A stretch of DNA of 64,000 nt from Methylobacterium sp. 77. Its GTDB lineage: Bacteria > Pseudomonadota > Alphaproteobacteria > Rhizobiales > Beijerinckiaceae. Positions 28,145-40,026 of this stretch are shown here, piece by piece. The notes under the pieces are model-generated. The model was not told the origin of the DNA and made no database searches. It worked only from the letters and a program-made list of their open reading frames with translations. The stretch spans positions 590,011-654,010 of the forward strand of contig NZ_KB910516.1 in assembly GCF_000372825.1 (NCBI RefSeq), in the 5' to 3' direction. The stretch's first letter is position 1. The number at the start of each line of letters is the position of its first letter. A program made the translations under genes and the position numbers.

Positions 28145-29107
28145 TCAGTACTTGCGGATGATCGGCGCGGCAGCGGCGACCGGGGTCGGCGAGTACAGCG
28201 GAGCGATGATGCGGAACCAGCCTTCGGTGGCTTCGCCGGCGCGGGTCGCGGAAGCGACGGTACGGGCGCCGTAGGCCTGGACGGTGAACGGTCCGAAGTC
28301 GTAGCCGATGAGGCCACCCATGCGGAAGTAGCCGCGGTCGCCAGCAGCAAGGCTGAACGCGCTGGTGTCGAAGTTATAGGTGCCGTAACCGATGGCGCCG
28401 ATCTCGAACTTGCCGAACTTCTTGGTCGCGGTGAGGTCGAGGTTGAGCGAGTCGGAGATGTTGAACGGACCGAAGGTGTTGCCGAAGCCCACCGTGTTGC
28501 CGCCGCCGGAGAAGCGACCCGGCGAGTCGTAGACGTTGGCGGTCAGGTTGGCGGTCAGGTTGTAGCCATCACCGGTGTAGCTGCCGGCAACGCCGAAGCG
28601 GTAGGTGTTGGAGGACAGCTGGCCGAGGACCGGAGCGCCGGCAAATGCGCCGTTGTTCTGCACGAGAACGCCGCGATCGCCATTGAGGTCGTTCAGGTAG
28701 GCGCCGCCGAGCAAGCTGACGCCGAAGTTGTTGCCGAGATCGAAGGCCCAGATGCCGCCGACGAACGTACCGACGTTGATCGAGAGATCCTTGATGCCCG
28801 TGGGGCCGCCGCGCTTGCCGAAGGCAAAGACGGTCGGGGGAGCAACGAGCAACTCGATGCGGCCGCCGAGCGGAACCAGCGGGGTCGACCAGACGAGCAC
28901 GGGAATGTTCACGCCGACGTCGACGGCACCGACGTCGTTGCTGCGGTACACGAAGGTGTTGAGGGCGTAGATACCCTCGGGCAGCGGAGCGCCGGTGGCG
29001 AGGCCGACCTGCTCACCGGGAACGGTGGTGGTCTGAGCGTAAGAAGCCGTAGCAGTCATGCCCATGGTGAGCGCGAGCGCTCCGGTGGCAAGCCAGTTCT
29101 TCGTCAT
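28145..29107 (-). CDS. Outer-membrane beta-barrel 'transporter' (phenol MetA-like family)
   Basis: Predicted outer-membrane protein of 320 residues with a cleaved signal peptide (WLATGALALTMGMTATASYA). About 12 alternating amphipathic strands follow, for example FGVSLLGGAYLND, NTYRFGVAGSYTGDGYNLTA and FEIGAIGYGTYNF. The pattern (LPEGIYALNTFVYRS, then INVGTFVGGIWAFDL) matches the MetA-pathway-of-phenol-degradation family (PF13557), whose members are outer-membrane proteins of mostly unknown substrate. It is monocistronic, with AAGGA at 9 bases before the ATG, a structured leader and its own terminator. Strong codon bias suggests high expression. Confidence 0.8.
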   Translation of the reverse strand: MTKNWLATGALALTMGMTATASYAQTTTVPGEQVGLATGAPLPEGIYALNTFVYRSNDVGAVDVGVNIPVLVWSTPLVPLGGRIELLVAPPTVFAFGKRGGPTGIKDLSINVGTFVGGIWAFDLGNNFGVSLLGGAYLNDLNGDRGVLVQNNGAFAGAPVLGQLSSNTYRFGVAGSYTGDGYNLTANLTANVYDSPGRFSGGGNTVGFGNTFGPFNISDSLNLDLTATKKFGKFEIGAIGYGTYNFDTSAFSLAAGDRGYFRMGGLIGYDFGPFTVQAYGARTVASATRAGEATEGWFRIIAPLYSPTPVAAAAPIIRKY

Positions 29108-29150
29108 TTTCTATGTCCTTCCCAAGGATTTCAGGCGCCCGCCACGCAGT

Positions 29151-29211
29151 CCTACGAACCATCTTGCTGTTGCGCTGCGTTTTCGCAGCTTGTTCGCAAC
29201 CGGTTCGTAGG
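29151..29211 (-). promoter_or_regulatory. Highly structured 5' leader of the beta-barrel gene
   Basis: Read on the minus strand the 61 bases fold as three stacked stems: outer CCTACGAACC/GGTTCGTAGG, middle GTTGC/GCAAC and inner GCTGCG-AAAA-CGCAGC, with asymmetric internal loops. It lies about 40 bases before the start codon. A TAGAAT hexamer at 29254-29259 (minus strand) is a plausible -10 about 45 bp further upstream. All stems are perfect. Function (mRNA stabiliser, riboswitch-like element or operator) is inference. Confidence 0.6.
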
Positions 29212-29590
29212 GCCCCCCTTGCGGCCCGAATTCGTGTCTCAACGCTCAGAACTATTCTACAGGACGGATCGGATTGACAGTCCAATGCTTGGGATCGAGG
29301 CAGTTCCAAATCGACCGTTGCGGAAAAGCCGCAATTTGGGCGCGGTGCAGCGCAAGGTTTTGTTAACTTTATCAGCAGGAAACCGCCGGGCATGGCGTCG
29401 CATTAAGCAAGGCGTCGGCAAAATAGCGCTGAATGGTCAAGCTGTTGCGCCAGACCGGGCGACCGGGACGATTGCGCAACGGGATATGGCGGCTTGCGCA
29501 AGCCGGAGCGACCGGAACCGGGCTTCGTCCAGGGCCTGTGCGCCGCAACAAGCCCCTCGTCGCGCGCCACGGTCGAATCAAGCTTGGCCC
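29212..29590. other. Intergenic region upstream of the beta-barrel gene
   Basis: About 380 bp between the structured leader and the uvrA 3' hairpin. It contains AT-richer stretches (for example around 29357-29371, TTTTGTTAACTTTATCAG) and a possible minus-strand -10. Open frames here are shadows without coding character, and no RNA gene was recognised. Confidence 0.4.
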
Positions 29591-29606
29591 GGACGGGACG
29601 CGGCGC

Positions 29607-32564
<2,958 letters not shown>

Positions 32565-33041
32565 GAGGTCTCTTCGCGGTGGGATGGGCGAGCGGCGGCA
32601 CCGGAACTCTCGCCGGATATCGGGGAATATGTCGTCCGCCCAGGCGGGATCGGCAAGTGCCAGTTCGGCATGCGGGTGCCGGGCGCCGAGATGTCATGCG
32701 TTCAGTGCAGTATCCACGTACGGATCGGACCTGTCAGACTCGCGAAGCGTATTCGGAAAGCCGTCGACAAGCATCCGGAGCCGGACTGGTGCAACAATGA
32801 ATTTTGCGCAATCGAAACGCTGCGTATTCAGATTTGATCGCCCAGCCGATGCACACGCAATCGATCAGATTTATCGAATGAATGCACGGATGAGTTTCAG
32901 ATTTAACGATTTATTATGTCGCCACAAACAAAATGAATGCATAACGCAGGCGACATCGATCTCGAAGCAAGAACCCGTCGTCAAGCTCAGATCTCATCTG
33001 CGATCCTCGCGATCACCGTCCGACGAGAAGAGTCAAACACC
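32565..33041. other. Divergent intergenic region, uvrA / chemoreceptor
   Basis: 477 bp that must hold both promoters. The half next to the chemoreceptor (about 32800-32960) is AT-rich, unlike the 32565-32760 half. Frames across it are shadows. No repeat or RNA gene was recognised. Confidence 0.4.
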
Positions 33042-34523
33042 ATGTTCAATGGCTGGGGCACGTCGGCAATCGAAGCAAAAGCGAAGCTCGATGCCGTCGA
33101 TCGTTCGAACGGGATCATCGAATTCGCCCTCGACGGCACGATCCTCATGGCCAACCAGAACTTCCTCGATGCGGTAGGCTACACGCTGGACGAGATCAAA
33201 GGCCGTCATCACAGCCTGTTCGTCGAAGCGGATGAGAGGAACAGTCCCGACTACCTGCAATTCTGGGCCGATCTGCGCACCGGACGCTTTCAGGCCGCGG
33301 AGTATCGTCGGCTCGGTAAAGGCGGTCGGGAAATCTGGATCGAGGCGTCCTACAACCCCGTCCTCGACCGGAGCGGAAAACCCTACAAGGTGATCAAGCT
33401 CGCGACCGACGTCACCCGACGCAAGATCGAGGATGCGGATCGCAAGGGCCAAGTCGAGGCGATCGGCAAGTCCCAGGCGGTGATCGCGTTCGACCTCGAC
33501 GGTACCATCCTCGACGCCAACGACAATTTCCTGACGGCTCTGGGTTACACGCTGCCCGAGATCGTCGGCCGGCATCATCGGCTCTTCGTGGAGGAGACGG
33601 CCAGGGAGGGCGCGGCCTATGCCGAGTTCTGGAATGCCCTCAAGCGCGGCGTGTACCAGGCCGGGCAATTCAAGCGAATCGCGAAGGACGGCCGCGAGAT
33701 CTGGATCGAGGCATCCTACAACCCGATCCTCGACGCGAGCGGACGGCCCTACAAGGTGGTGAAGTTCTCGACCGACATCACCGCGCAGATCACGCTCCTC
33801 ACCGATCTCAAGCTCATCATCGAGCGGAATTTCAGCGCCATCGACCAGGCTCTCGCCATTTCCAGCGATGCCTCGTCGTCAGCCACCGACGCGGCTCAGT
33901 CGACGGCCGAGAACGTGCAGACCGTGGCTGCGGCAGCCGAGGAACTGGCAGCCTGCGTCGCGGAAATCTCGCAAAGCATGGCGAAATCGCAGGAAGCGAC
34001 GGACGAGGCCAGCATCCAGGTTCAGGCGGCCGGGCACTTCACGCAGCAGCTTTCCGATGCGGCCACCGCCATGGGCGGCATCGTCGGCCTGATCCGCACC
34101 ATCGCCGGCCAGATCAATCTGCTGGCGCTCAATGCGACGATCGAATCGGCCCGCGCCGGCGAGGCCGGTCGAGGGTTCGCCGTGGTGGCGCAGGAGGTGA
34201 AGAACCTCGCCAATCAGGCGGCCCGCGCCACGGAGCGGATCACCGGCGAGATCGACAGCGTTCAGACGATCTCGAAGCAGGTCGTCGCCGCCCTCGGTAC
34301 GATCGGCACTTCGGTGGAGACGATGCGCGATCACGTGGTCTCGACCGCTGCGGCGGTGGAGGAGCAGAGCGTCGTCACCCGTGACATGTCCTCGAACATG
34401 CAGGTGGCGGCAGGCGCGGTCAGCACGATCGCGCAGAATGTCCGCGGCATCTCCGGATCCGTCCTCAGCGTCTCCGACGCCGTCGGCACGACCAAGAACG
34501 CCGTTCGGGTTCTGGCCCGCTGA
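33042..34523 (+). CDS. Soluble double-PAS methyl-accepting chemotaxis protein
   Basis: Cytoplasmic chemoreceptor, 493 residues, no membrane helix. It has two PAS-PAC units (about 10-125 and 135-250) that are near copies of each other: both contain [12 protein letters not shown] followed by LD-x-SG-x-PYKV. The methyl-accepting signalling domain follows (about 290-493) with the conserved hairpin tip [20 protein letters not shown], then [15 protein letters not shown]. The family resembles Aer-like energy or redox receptors with PAS sensors; the cofactor is unknown. The frame opens earlier, but [20 protein letters not shown] is a typical start. No che genes are adjacent, so it works with chemotaxis genes elsewhere. 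Confidence 0.9.
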   Translation: MFNGWGTSAIEAKAKLDAVDRSNGIIEFALDGTILMANQNFLDAVGYTLDEIKGRHHSLFVEADERNSPDYLQFWADLRTGRFQAAEYRRLGKGGREIWIEASYNPVLDRSGKPYKVIKLATDVTRRKIEDADRKGQVEAIGKSQAVIAFDLDGTILDANDNFLTALGYTLPEIVGRHHRLFVEETAREGAAYAEFWNALKRGVYQAGQFKRIAKDGREIWIEASYNPILDASGRPYKVVKFSTDITAQITLLTDLKLIIERNFSAIDQALAISSDASSSATDAAQSTAENVQTVAAAAEELAACVAEISQSMAKSQEATDEASIQVQAAGHFTQQLSDAATAMGGIVGLIRTIAGQINLLALNATIESARAGEAGRGFAVVAQEVKNLANQAARATERITGEIDSVQTISKQVVAALGTIGTSVETMRDHVVSTAAAVEEQSVVTRDMSSNMQVAAGAVSTIAQNVRGISGSVLSVSDAVGTTKNAVRVLAR

Positions 34524-34603
34524 CAGCGCCCCATCGCAGGACCTGCGGCCGGAGCGATCGCGCTCCGGCCCGTTGACGGGCGTACCGGGCGGCGTCTTTC
34601 CGT

Positions 34604-37006
34604 CTAAAGGCCGCCCTGAAAGCCGCATAACGGCGCGACGACCCTGCAGATCAGGCCGCCCGGCTCGTAATCGATGGAGACCTCGCCACCGACGGCGCCG
34701 GCGAGCCCGCGCTCGATGAGGCGCGAGCCGAATCCCTTCCGGGTCGGGGGCTGGACCGGCGGGCCGCCCTGTTCGGACCATGTGATGTGGATCGTGTCGT
34801 CCCCGCCGACGCCCGCCACGCTCCACTCCACGATCACCCGGCCGTCCGGTCGGGACAGGGCACCGTACTTGGCCGCATTGGTGGCGAGTTCGTGCATCAT
34901 CAGGGCGAGCGACAGGGCCGCCTTGGAGCCGATGACGATCTCCGGCCCCGACAGGTGGAACCGGCCGGGCTGGTGGTCGTCGTGGAGGGACAGCGCGCTC
35001 GTCACGACGGCCGACATTCCGGCACTCTCCCGCTCTCCGGTCAGCAGGATATCGTGGGCCTTGCCGAGGGCGATCAGGCGCGCGGCGAGAGCGTGTTTCG
35101 CGGCCTCGATATCGGTGACGTTCCGCAGGCTCTGCGAGGCGATCGCCTGAACCATCGCGAGCGTGTTCTTCATGCGGTGGCTGAGTTCGCGGTTGAGGAT
35201 GCGCTGCTGCTCGTCCGCCTCGATCCGGGTCAGACCGCTCCAGGCCCGCTCCGCCACTTCCCGAACGAAGACGATCTCACCGTGGGTCCAGGCGCGCGGG
35301 GCCGATTCCGTCGCGTAGAGAACGCCGACGAGACGGCCACGCTGGAGCAGGGGCACCGAGATGACCGCCCGCACGCCCCGGGCGATGTAGAGTTCCGCAT
35401 CCGCCTCGAGATCGGACGCGCTGCCGAGATCGGCCACCGCCAGCACCTCTCCGCGCCGGAGGCTGGCGATGCTGACGGGAAACTCCTCCAGCCTCAGGGT
35501 TCGCGTCGGAAGCGCCGCTCCGTCGGACGACCACGCATGGGCGACCGTCACCAGCCCCGCCGCGAGGTCGACCGTGCCGTAGCCGGCACTCGTCGTGCCG
35601 AGGGTCCGGCCCAGGATCTCGGCCGTCATGGTCACGACGTCGGCGTTCGAGCGCAGGTCGCGCAGACGGTCACCGAGGCTGATCAGCGCTTCGCGGCGCG
35701 CATCCGCCAGCTTCTCCTCGGTAATGTCCTCGATCATCGCGGTGGCATGGACCGCATCGCCCAACGTCTGTGAGACGAGGTTGACCCGAGCCCAGATGAT
35801 CCGGCCGTCCCGCCGCCGGTAGCGCTTCTCGAAGCGGTCCTGCATGGTCTCGCCGGTGGCCAGACGCTGGTGCAGGGCCTCGCGCTGCGCGGCATCCTCG
35901 CTCGGAGTCCACTGGGCGAGGGAGCGCCCGACGATCTCGGATTCCGGAGCGCCCCAGATCTCGCAGAGCTTGGCGTTGACCCTCAGAGCCAGGACGCTGC
36001 GGGGATCGAACTGGACGATCCCGACATTGGCGCCCTCGAAGACCGCGCGGAACTGCGCCTCGAGCTGGCTTCGCACGGTGACGTCGAGCATCGCACCGAT
36101 CATCCGCAGCGGCGCGCCCTCCGCATCTCTGACGAGATGGCCGCGATCCAGCACCTCCGCGTAGGACCCATCCCCCTTCAGGAAGCGATACTGGTGGTTC
36201 CACTTGTCCACGCGCCCTTCCAGCACGGCGTTCAGGCCGGCGGAGACGACGGCGCGATCGTCGGGATGGATGTTGCCGACCCACCAGGCGGAGCCGGGGC
36301 CGACATGATCCGGAGGCCAGCCGTAGGCTGTCTGGAGCGCCTCGCTCCAGACGATGGCATCGCGCTCCAGATCCCAGTCCCAGACCACGTCGTTGGTCGC
36401 CGCGGCCAAGAGCCGGTAGCGTTCATCGGCCGATCGCCCATCGATGGGAGACGGTCCATCGGGAGCTTCCCCCGTGCGGATGGCGACTTGCCCGTCGATG
36501 CTGTTATGCCCGTCGATGACATCTTGCCTATCGATGGCACCTTGCCTGTCGGCGGTGATGTCCCGGACGACGCCGACCATGCGCGAGGGGCGACCGTCCC
36601 GGAACGCGCAGCGGCCCCTGTCGGCGAACCAGCGGACGGGTTCCCCGTCGCGTCCGCCGATGCGGTATTCGGTGGCGAAGACGCCGTCGCCCGCAGGATC
36701 GAGACACGCCTGAAACGCGCCGTCGACGCGGTCGCGGTCGTCGGGATGCAGGCGGTTCAGGAAATTGTCGGTGAAGCTGACCGGCCCTTCGGCGAAAGCG
36801 CCGAACATGCCGCGCAACCGCCCATCCCAGTACATGCTCCCGCGCGGAAAATCGTAGTCGTAGACGCCGATGGCAGCGGCTTCCAGCGCCAGAAGCAGGC
36901 GCGAATCGTCACCGCCGTCGATCGGATCGACGGCCATCGCCAGTGCTGGCGACGCAAGATCGCGACGGCTCCTTCGGCGGGGTGGAGGTGCGTTCGCGGT
37001 GGTCAT
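34604..37006 (-). CDS. Multi-PAS/GAF HWE-family sensor histidine kinase
   Basis: Soluble sensor kinase of about 800 residues. Order: PAS (about 40-150, LLALEAAAIGVYDYDF), a repeat-rich linker, a PAS-PAC pair (LLAAATNDVVWDWDLE; FRAVFEGANVGIVQFDP), and GAF (about 510-660, RGVRAVISVPLLQRGRLVGV). The HWE kinase core follows, with ELSHRMKNTLAMVQAIASQS (phospho-His), MMHELATNAAKYGALS (N-box) and HITWSEQGGPPV, typical of general-stress or light-type kinases in alphaproteobacteria. No transmembrane helix was seen. A GTG at 37030 is an alternative start. Its partner regulator is not adjacent; PhyR-type partners are possible but unproven. Confidence 0.9.
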   Translation of the reverse strand: MTTANAPPPRRRSRRDLASPALAMAVDPIDGGDDSRLLLALEAAAIGVYDYDFPRGSMYWDGRLRGMFGAFAEGPVSFTDNFLNRLHPDDRDRVDGAFQACLDPAGDGVFATEYRIGGRDGEPVRWFADRGRCAFRDGRPSRMVGVVRDITADRQGAIDRQDVIDGHNSIDGQVAIRTGEAPDGPSPIDGRSADERYRLLAAATNDVVWDWDLERDAIVWSEALQTAYGWPPDHVGPGSAWWVGNIHPDDRAVVSAGLNAVLEGRVDKWNHQYRFLKGDGSYAEVLDRGHLVRDAEGAPLRMIGAMLDVTVRSQLEAQFRAVFEGANVGIVQFDPRSVLALRVNAKLCEIWGAPESEIVGRSLAQWTPSEDAAQREALHQRLATGETMQDRFEKRYRRRDGRIIWARVNLVSQTLGDAVHATAMIEDITEEKLADARREALISLGDRLRDLRSNADVVTMTAEILGRTLGTTSAGYGTVDLAAGLVTVAHAWSSDGAALPTRTLRLEEFPVSIASLRRGEVLAVADLGSASDLEADAELYIARGVRAVISVPLLQRGRLVGVLYATESAPRAWTHGEIVFVREVAERAWSGLTRIEADEQQRILNRELSHRMKNTLAMVQAIASQSLRNVTDIEAAKHALAARLIALGKAHDILLTGERESAGMSAVVTSALSLHDDHQPGRFHLSGPEIVIGSKAALSLALMMHELATNAAKYGALSRPDGRVIVEWSVAGVGGDDTIHITWSEQGGPPVQPPTRKGFGSRLIERGLAGAVGGEVSIDYEPGGLICRVVAPLCGFQGGL
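36476..36565 (-). repeat. 18-bp tandem repeats inside the HWE kinase gene
   Basis: Five degenerate 18-bp units of the type GTCGATGACATCTTGCCT, in frame, encoding a six-residue I-D-G/R-x-x-x repeat in the linker between the first and second PAS domains (about residues 147-177). Units at 36494, 36512, 36530 and 36548 are clearest. Slippage could change linker length without a frameshift. Confidence 0.75.
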
Positions 37007-37205
37007 CGGATGCGGGTCTTGCTCCGGCACTCGCTGTCACATGAGATGCCGTGAGATCGCGCATCGGACAAGTCTGGCCGCGAGCTTGCGCAAGATCATC
37101 CCGCTCTCCCTGTCACTCATGTCGGATCAACACCTGAGCATCGTCGGCACGTCCCGAACCGAACCACCTCGTTCGCCCCTGCCGTCATGCGATGCCCGCC
37201 TCTCC

Positions 37206-38027
37206 TCAGACCGCTTCCGCCGACTGGACCGGGTCTGTCTGGCGCGGCTGGGTCGGCGGATCGACGAAGAGCATGCGGCCGTCTGCATCGTAGACGGCGC
37301 CGAGGACGGTCTCGAAATGGCTGACCACGGCGCCGTGGCACTCGCAGGCCACCTGCTGGATTTGGGCTCGATTCAGGATGGTGATGCGTCCGCGGCCGAC
37401 CTCGATCAACCCCTGCACCTGCAGAGTCCGCAGGATCCGGGTCAGGTAGGTGCGCTGGACGCCGAGCATGTTGGCGAGGAGTTCGTGGGTGACCGGAAGC
37501 GCGTCGGTGCCGATCCGGTCCTGCAGTGTCAGCAGCCAGCGCAGGCAGCGCTCCTCGATCGGGTGGAGGGCGTTGCAGGCCACCGATTGCAGTACCTGCC
37601 CGAGAAGGCAGTCGGCGTAGCGGGTAAAGAGGTTGCGAACGGTCGTCGAGCGCTGCTTGGCATCCTGCAGCCTCGCCGCATCGAGCCTCAGGACCGGTCC
37701 GCCGATCTGCACCAGAGCCGTGCTGAAGGCCGGCAGGCGGCCATGGCTGACGACCCCGCCCACGGCGCCCTCCCGCCCGATCGTGGCGGTTTCCGCGCTT
37801 CGACCGTCACGCATGGAGACGATCAGCGTGATGACCGTCTGCTCGCAGGGAAACGAGATCAGCGAGACGCTCGATCCGGCGCTGAACAGGGTATCGCCGC
37901 GTCGGACGACGGCAGGTTCCAGATAGGGAATGAGAAGTCCCCGATCTTCGGGGGAGAGCGCCTTCAGGAGGAGATTGCCTTCGATGAAGGACTCTGTCGA
38001 CGGTAGCATCGGATACGCTGTGTTCAC
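37206..38027 (-). CDS. Crp/Fnr-family transcriptional regulator
   Basis: cAMP-receptor-like regulator of 273 residues (267 from the alternative ATG 38009). The cyclic-nucleotide-binding-like beta-roll (about 25-140) lacks the Cys cluster of FNR. The C-terminal HTH is LPVTHELLANMLGVQRTYLTRILRTLQVQGLIEVGRGRI, written here in parts as LPVTHELLANMLGVQRTYLT and RILRTLQVQGLIEV. This resembles the large Rhizobiales subfamily with the 'GREGAVGG' loop, whose effector is unknown. It is on the same strand as, and 200 bp upstream of, the HWE kinase gene. Confidence 0.88.
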   Translation of the reverse strand: MNTAYPMLPSTESFIEGNLLLKALSPEDRGLLIPYLEPAVVRRGDTLFSAGSSVSLISFPCEQTVITLIVSMRDGRSAETATIGREGAVGGVVSHGRLPAFSTALVQIGGPVLRLDAARLQDAKQRSTTVRNLFTRYADCLLGQVLQSVACNALHPIEERCLRWLLTLQDRIGTDALPVTHELLANMLGVQRTYLTRILRTLQVQGLIEVGRGRITILNRAQIQQVACECHGAVVSHFETVLGAVYDADGRMLFVDPPTQPRQTDPVQSAEAV

Positions 38028-38214
38028 CTTCTGTATCGTTGCATATCGTACCGGCGTCGCAACGTCTGTCTATTCATATACCGAACGCTTGAGAATATCG
38101 TCTCCGTGACACGATTTGAGGCTCCGGAATGCCCTGCGGACCGCCGGAGCGCGGCTCGTCCGGGCGGCCGCCGCTCGCATCGCGATCAGGCAGCCGAGCC
38201 GTCGCGGCTCCGGT

Positions 38215-38463
38215 TCAGCCCTGACCGGCTTCGTCGCCTTCGCCGATGCAATCGAGCGCCCGCTCCACCGCCCTGACCGCATCGCGCAGATTCCGCACGG
38301 TGTGCTCCATTTCCCGGCGCGGGCGGCCCATGGCAGCGGCGCGCTCGGTGACACCCTGCAGAAGCTCCAGGGCGGCGAACAGATCGTCGGCAACCGCGAC
38401 CACGTCGCTGATCTGCGGGGCCGGGACGGCTCGGGGGCGGGCGAAGGGGACCACGTTGTTCAT
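38215..38463 (-). CDS. Small conserved hypothetical protein, 82 aa
   Basis: A short protein starting MNNVVPFARPRAVPAPQISD and continuing as an amphipathic helix (LFAALELLQGVTERAAAMG; REMEHTVRNLRDAVRAVERA). The 'NNVVPFARPR' start is a familiar form among small alphaproteobacterial proteins. There is no signal peptide and the function is unknown. The reading frame continues to 38499, but ATG 38463 is favoured by the conserved-looking start. The gene is divergent from the small lipoprotein gene. Confidence 0.55.
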   Translation of the reverse strand: MNNVVPFARPRAVPAPQISDVVAVADDLFAALELLQGVTERAAAMGRPRREMEHTVRNLRDAVRAVERALDCIGEGDEAGQG

Positions 38464-38701
38464 GTCGGACAATGTGTCGCCGATAGCGGGGCGGAGCACC
38501 AGATCCAGCAGCGGCCATTCCCCACGATTGAGGCTCCGAAGACCGACTGTCGTGGAGTGTAGTGAGCGTTTTCGTGGCGCGGGAACATCACTCTGCCGGT
38601 AAGCTGAGACGGTTCGTTATCCTTGTGCTTGACGCGACTGCCTCCCCGGCACCACGACAGGGCCGATCGGTCCAGCAGGACCAGCAGCCCAGGAACCTCC
38701 G

Positions 38702-38908
38702 ATGCGTCCCAGTGCCTTCATCGTCGCCGCCAGCCTGCTCTGTGCCCTCGGCGCCTGCAACAGCGCCGACCGCAGCGGCCTTTCGGACAGCTTCAGCGTC
38801 GAGAACTACCGCCGCTCGAACGACACCAACGGCACCCAGACCCGCCGCGACGTGAACCGCCAGTACACCGCCCCGTCGATGCCCTCGATCATCAACCGCG
38901 GCAGCTGA
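38702..38908 (+). CDS. Small lipoprotein, 68 aa
   Basis: Signal peptide II with lipobox LGAC (MRPSAFIVAASLLCALGACN, C19), followed by about 50 mostly hydrophilic residues rich in Ser, Asn, Arg and Thr. Probably a small outer-membrane lipoprotein of unknown function. GGAACC just upstream gives a weak ribosome-binding site. It is convergent with the 355-residue secreted protein, 9 bp away. Confidence 0.7.
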   Translation: MRPSAFIVAASLLCALGACNSADRSGLSDSFSVENYRRSNDTNGTQTRRDVNRQYTAPSMPSIINRGS

Positions 38909-38917
38909 GGCGGTCCC

Positions 38918-39985
38918 TCAGTTCTTCCCGAGGGCGTCCGCGAAGGCGATCATGCGGTTGCGGGCGTAGGTAGGAAGTCCGGCACTGATCGAGGTGCCGG
39001 TATTGAAGGACGAATTGCCCATCAGCACCTGCGCCGGCAGGAGGTTCTTCAGCACCGGCACGCGGGCATATTCCTGCTTGCGGTCGAGGACGTCGGCCTT
39101 GATCGCGAGGGCCATATAGGTCGTGACCACGGTCTTGCCGGGATCGTTCGGCATCGGCTGGAACACGGCCAGGAACTTGCCGAAGCGCAGGATCTGGTTG
39201 ACCCAGAAGATCGTCTGTTCGAGGCCGCCGGCCACCGGCGTATCGATCCTGGTGAGCGCGCCGAGGCTCGAAGCCTCCGAGGCCGGCAGGGTCCGCAATT
39301 CGCTCTGGAACGAGACGAACTCGGCGACTTTCTTCGAGGCACCGTCTTCCAGCTTGTTGGCGAGCTTCACCCCGAGCGGCAGCTTCCCCTCGAGGTCGTA
39401 GCGGGATTCGATGCAGGCGGCGGCGCCCTCGCACCAGGCCCGGTCGGGGCGCCGGGCGAAGGCGGCGGCCGGGTCCTTGGTCGGCGTCACGTCGGCGGGG
39501 TTCAGGGTCTTGTGCTTGATGACGGGGTCCATCCTGGCGACGAAGCCGAGATTGGCGAAGGCCGAGAGATCGATCGACTCGGCGGGTTTGGCCACCACGA
39601 ACCGACCCTGCGCCACGTAGACCTTCAGGGTCTCGTGCCGCTGCTTCGAGACGCCGTTGAGGGTCACGGTGTAGTCGGGCTCGGCATAGGCGGGGTAGGG
39701 CGCCAGCGCCGCCTGTTCGGCCGGCCGTAGCTTCCGCCATTCGAGATAAGGCGTCAGGCCGCTCTCGGGGTTCGACGGCGTGTCCCGGTGATCGGTGAAC
39801 AGGATCGTGCCGGGCTTGAGGCCCGCGACGCCCGACGGCTCGATCGCGGCCACCTCCTTGATCCGGTCGGCGGGAACCTGAAGCTTCATCCCCTCCTGCG
39901 CGGAAGCCGGCGCGCCGAGCGCCAGGGCGTGAACGAGGAGAAGAGTCTGGGCAAGGACACGTGTCGCCGGAAGCTGCGTCTTCAC
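38918..39985 (-). CDS. Secreted protein of unknown function, 355 aa
   Basis: Exported protein with a cleavable signal peptide (VLAQTLLLVHALALGAPASA). The mature part has no membrane helix and contains GTILFTDHRDTPSNPESGLT, VSKQRHETLKVYVAQGRFVV, CEGAAACIESRYDLEGKLPL (a likely disulfide pair) and FWVNQILRFGKFLAVFQPMP. I do not recognise a domain. It lies 41 bp downstream of the class A PBP gene on the same strand, so it may share its transcript and act in the periplasm. Function is unknown. Confidence 0.75.
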   Translation of the reverse strand: MKTQLPATRVLAQTLLLVHALALGAPASAQEGMKLQVPADRIKEVAAIEPSGVAGLKPGTILFTDHRDTPSNPESGLTPYLEWRKLRPAEQAALAPYPAYAEPDYTVTLNGVSKQRHETLKVYVAQGRFVVAKPAESIDLSAFANLGFVARMDPVIKHKTLNPADVTPTKDPAAAFARRPDRAWCEGAAACIESRYDLEGKLPLGVKLANKLEDGASKKVAEFVSFQSELRTLPASEASSLGALTRIDTPVAGGLEQTIFWVNQILRFGKFLAVFQPMPNDPGKTVVTTYMALAIKADVLDRKQEYARVPVLKNLLPAQVLMGNSSFNTGTSISAGLPTYARNRMIAFADALGKN

Positions 39986-40026
39986 GTCGGGGCCTCGGTT
40001 GCTGAGGAAGGGAGGAGATCCGCGCC

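Noticed and set aside
32565..33041. LexA (SOS) box upstream of uvrA
   Set aside because: No GTTC-N7-GTTC pair was found on the relevant strand by eye.
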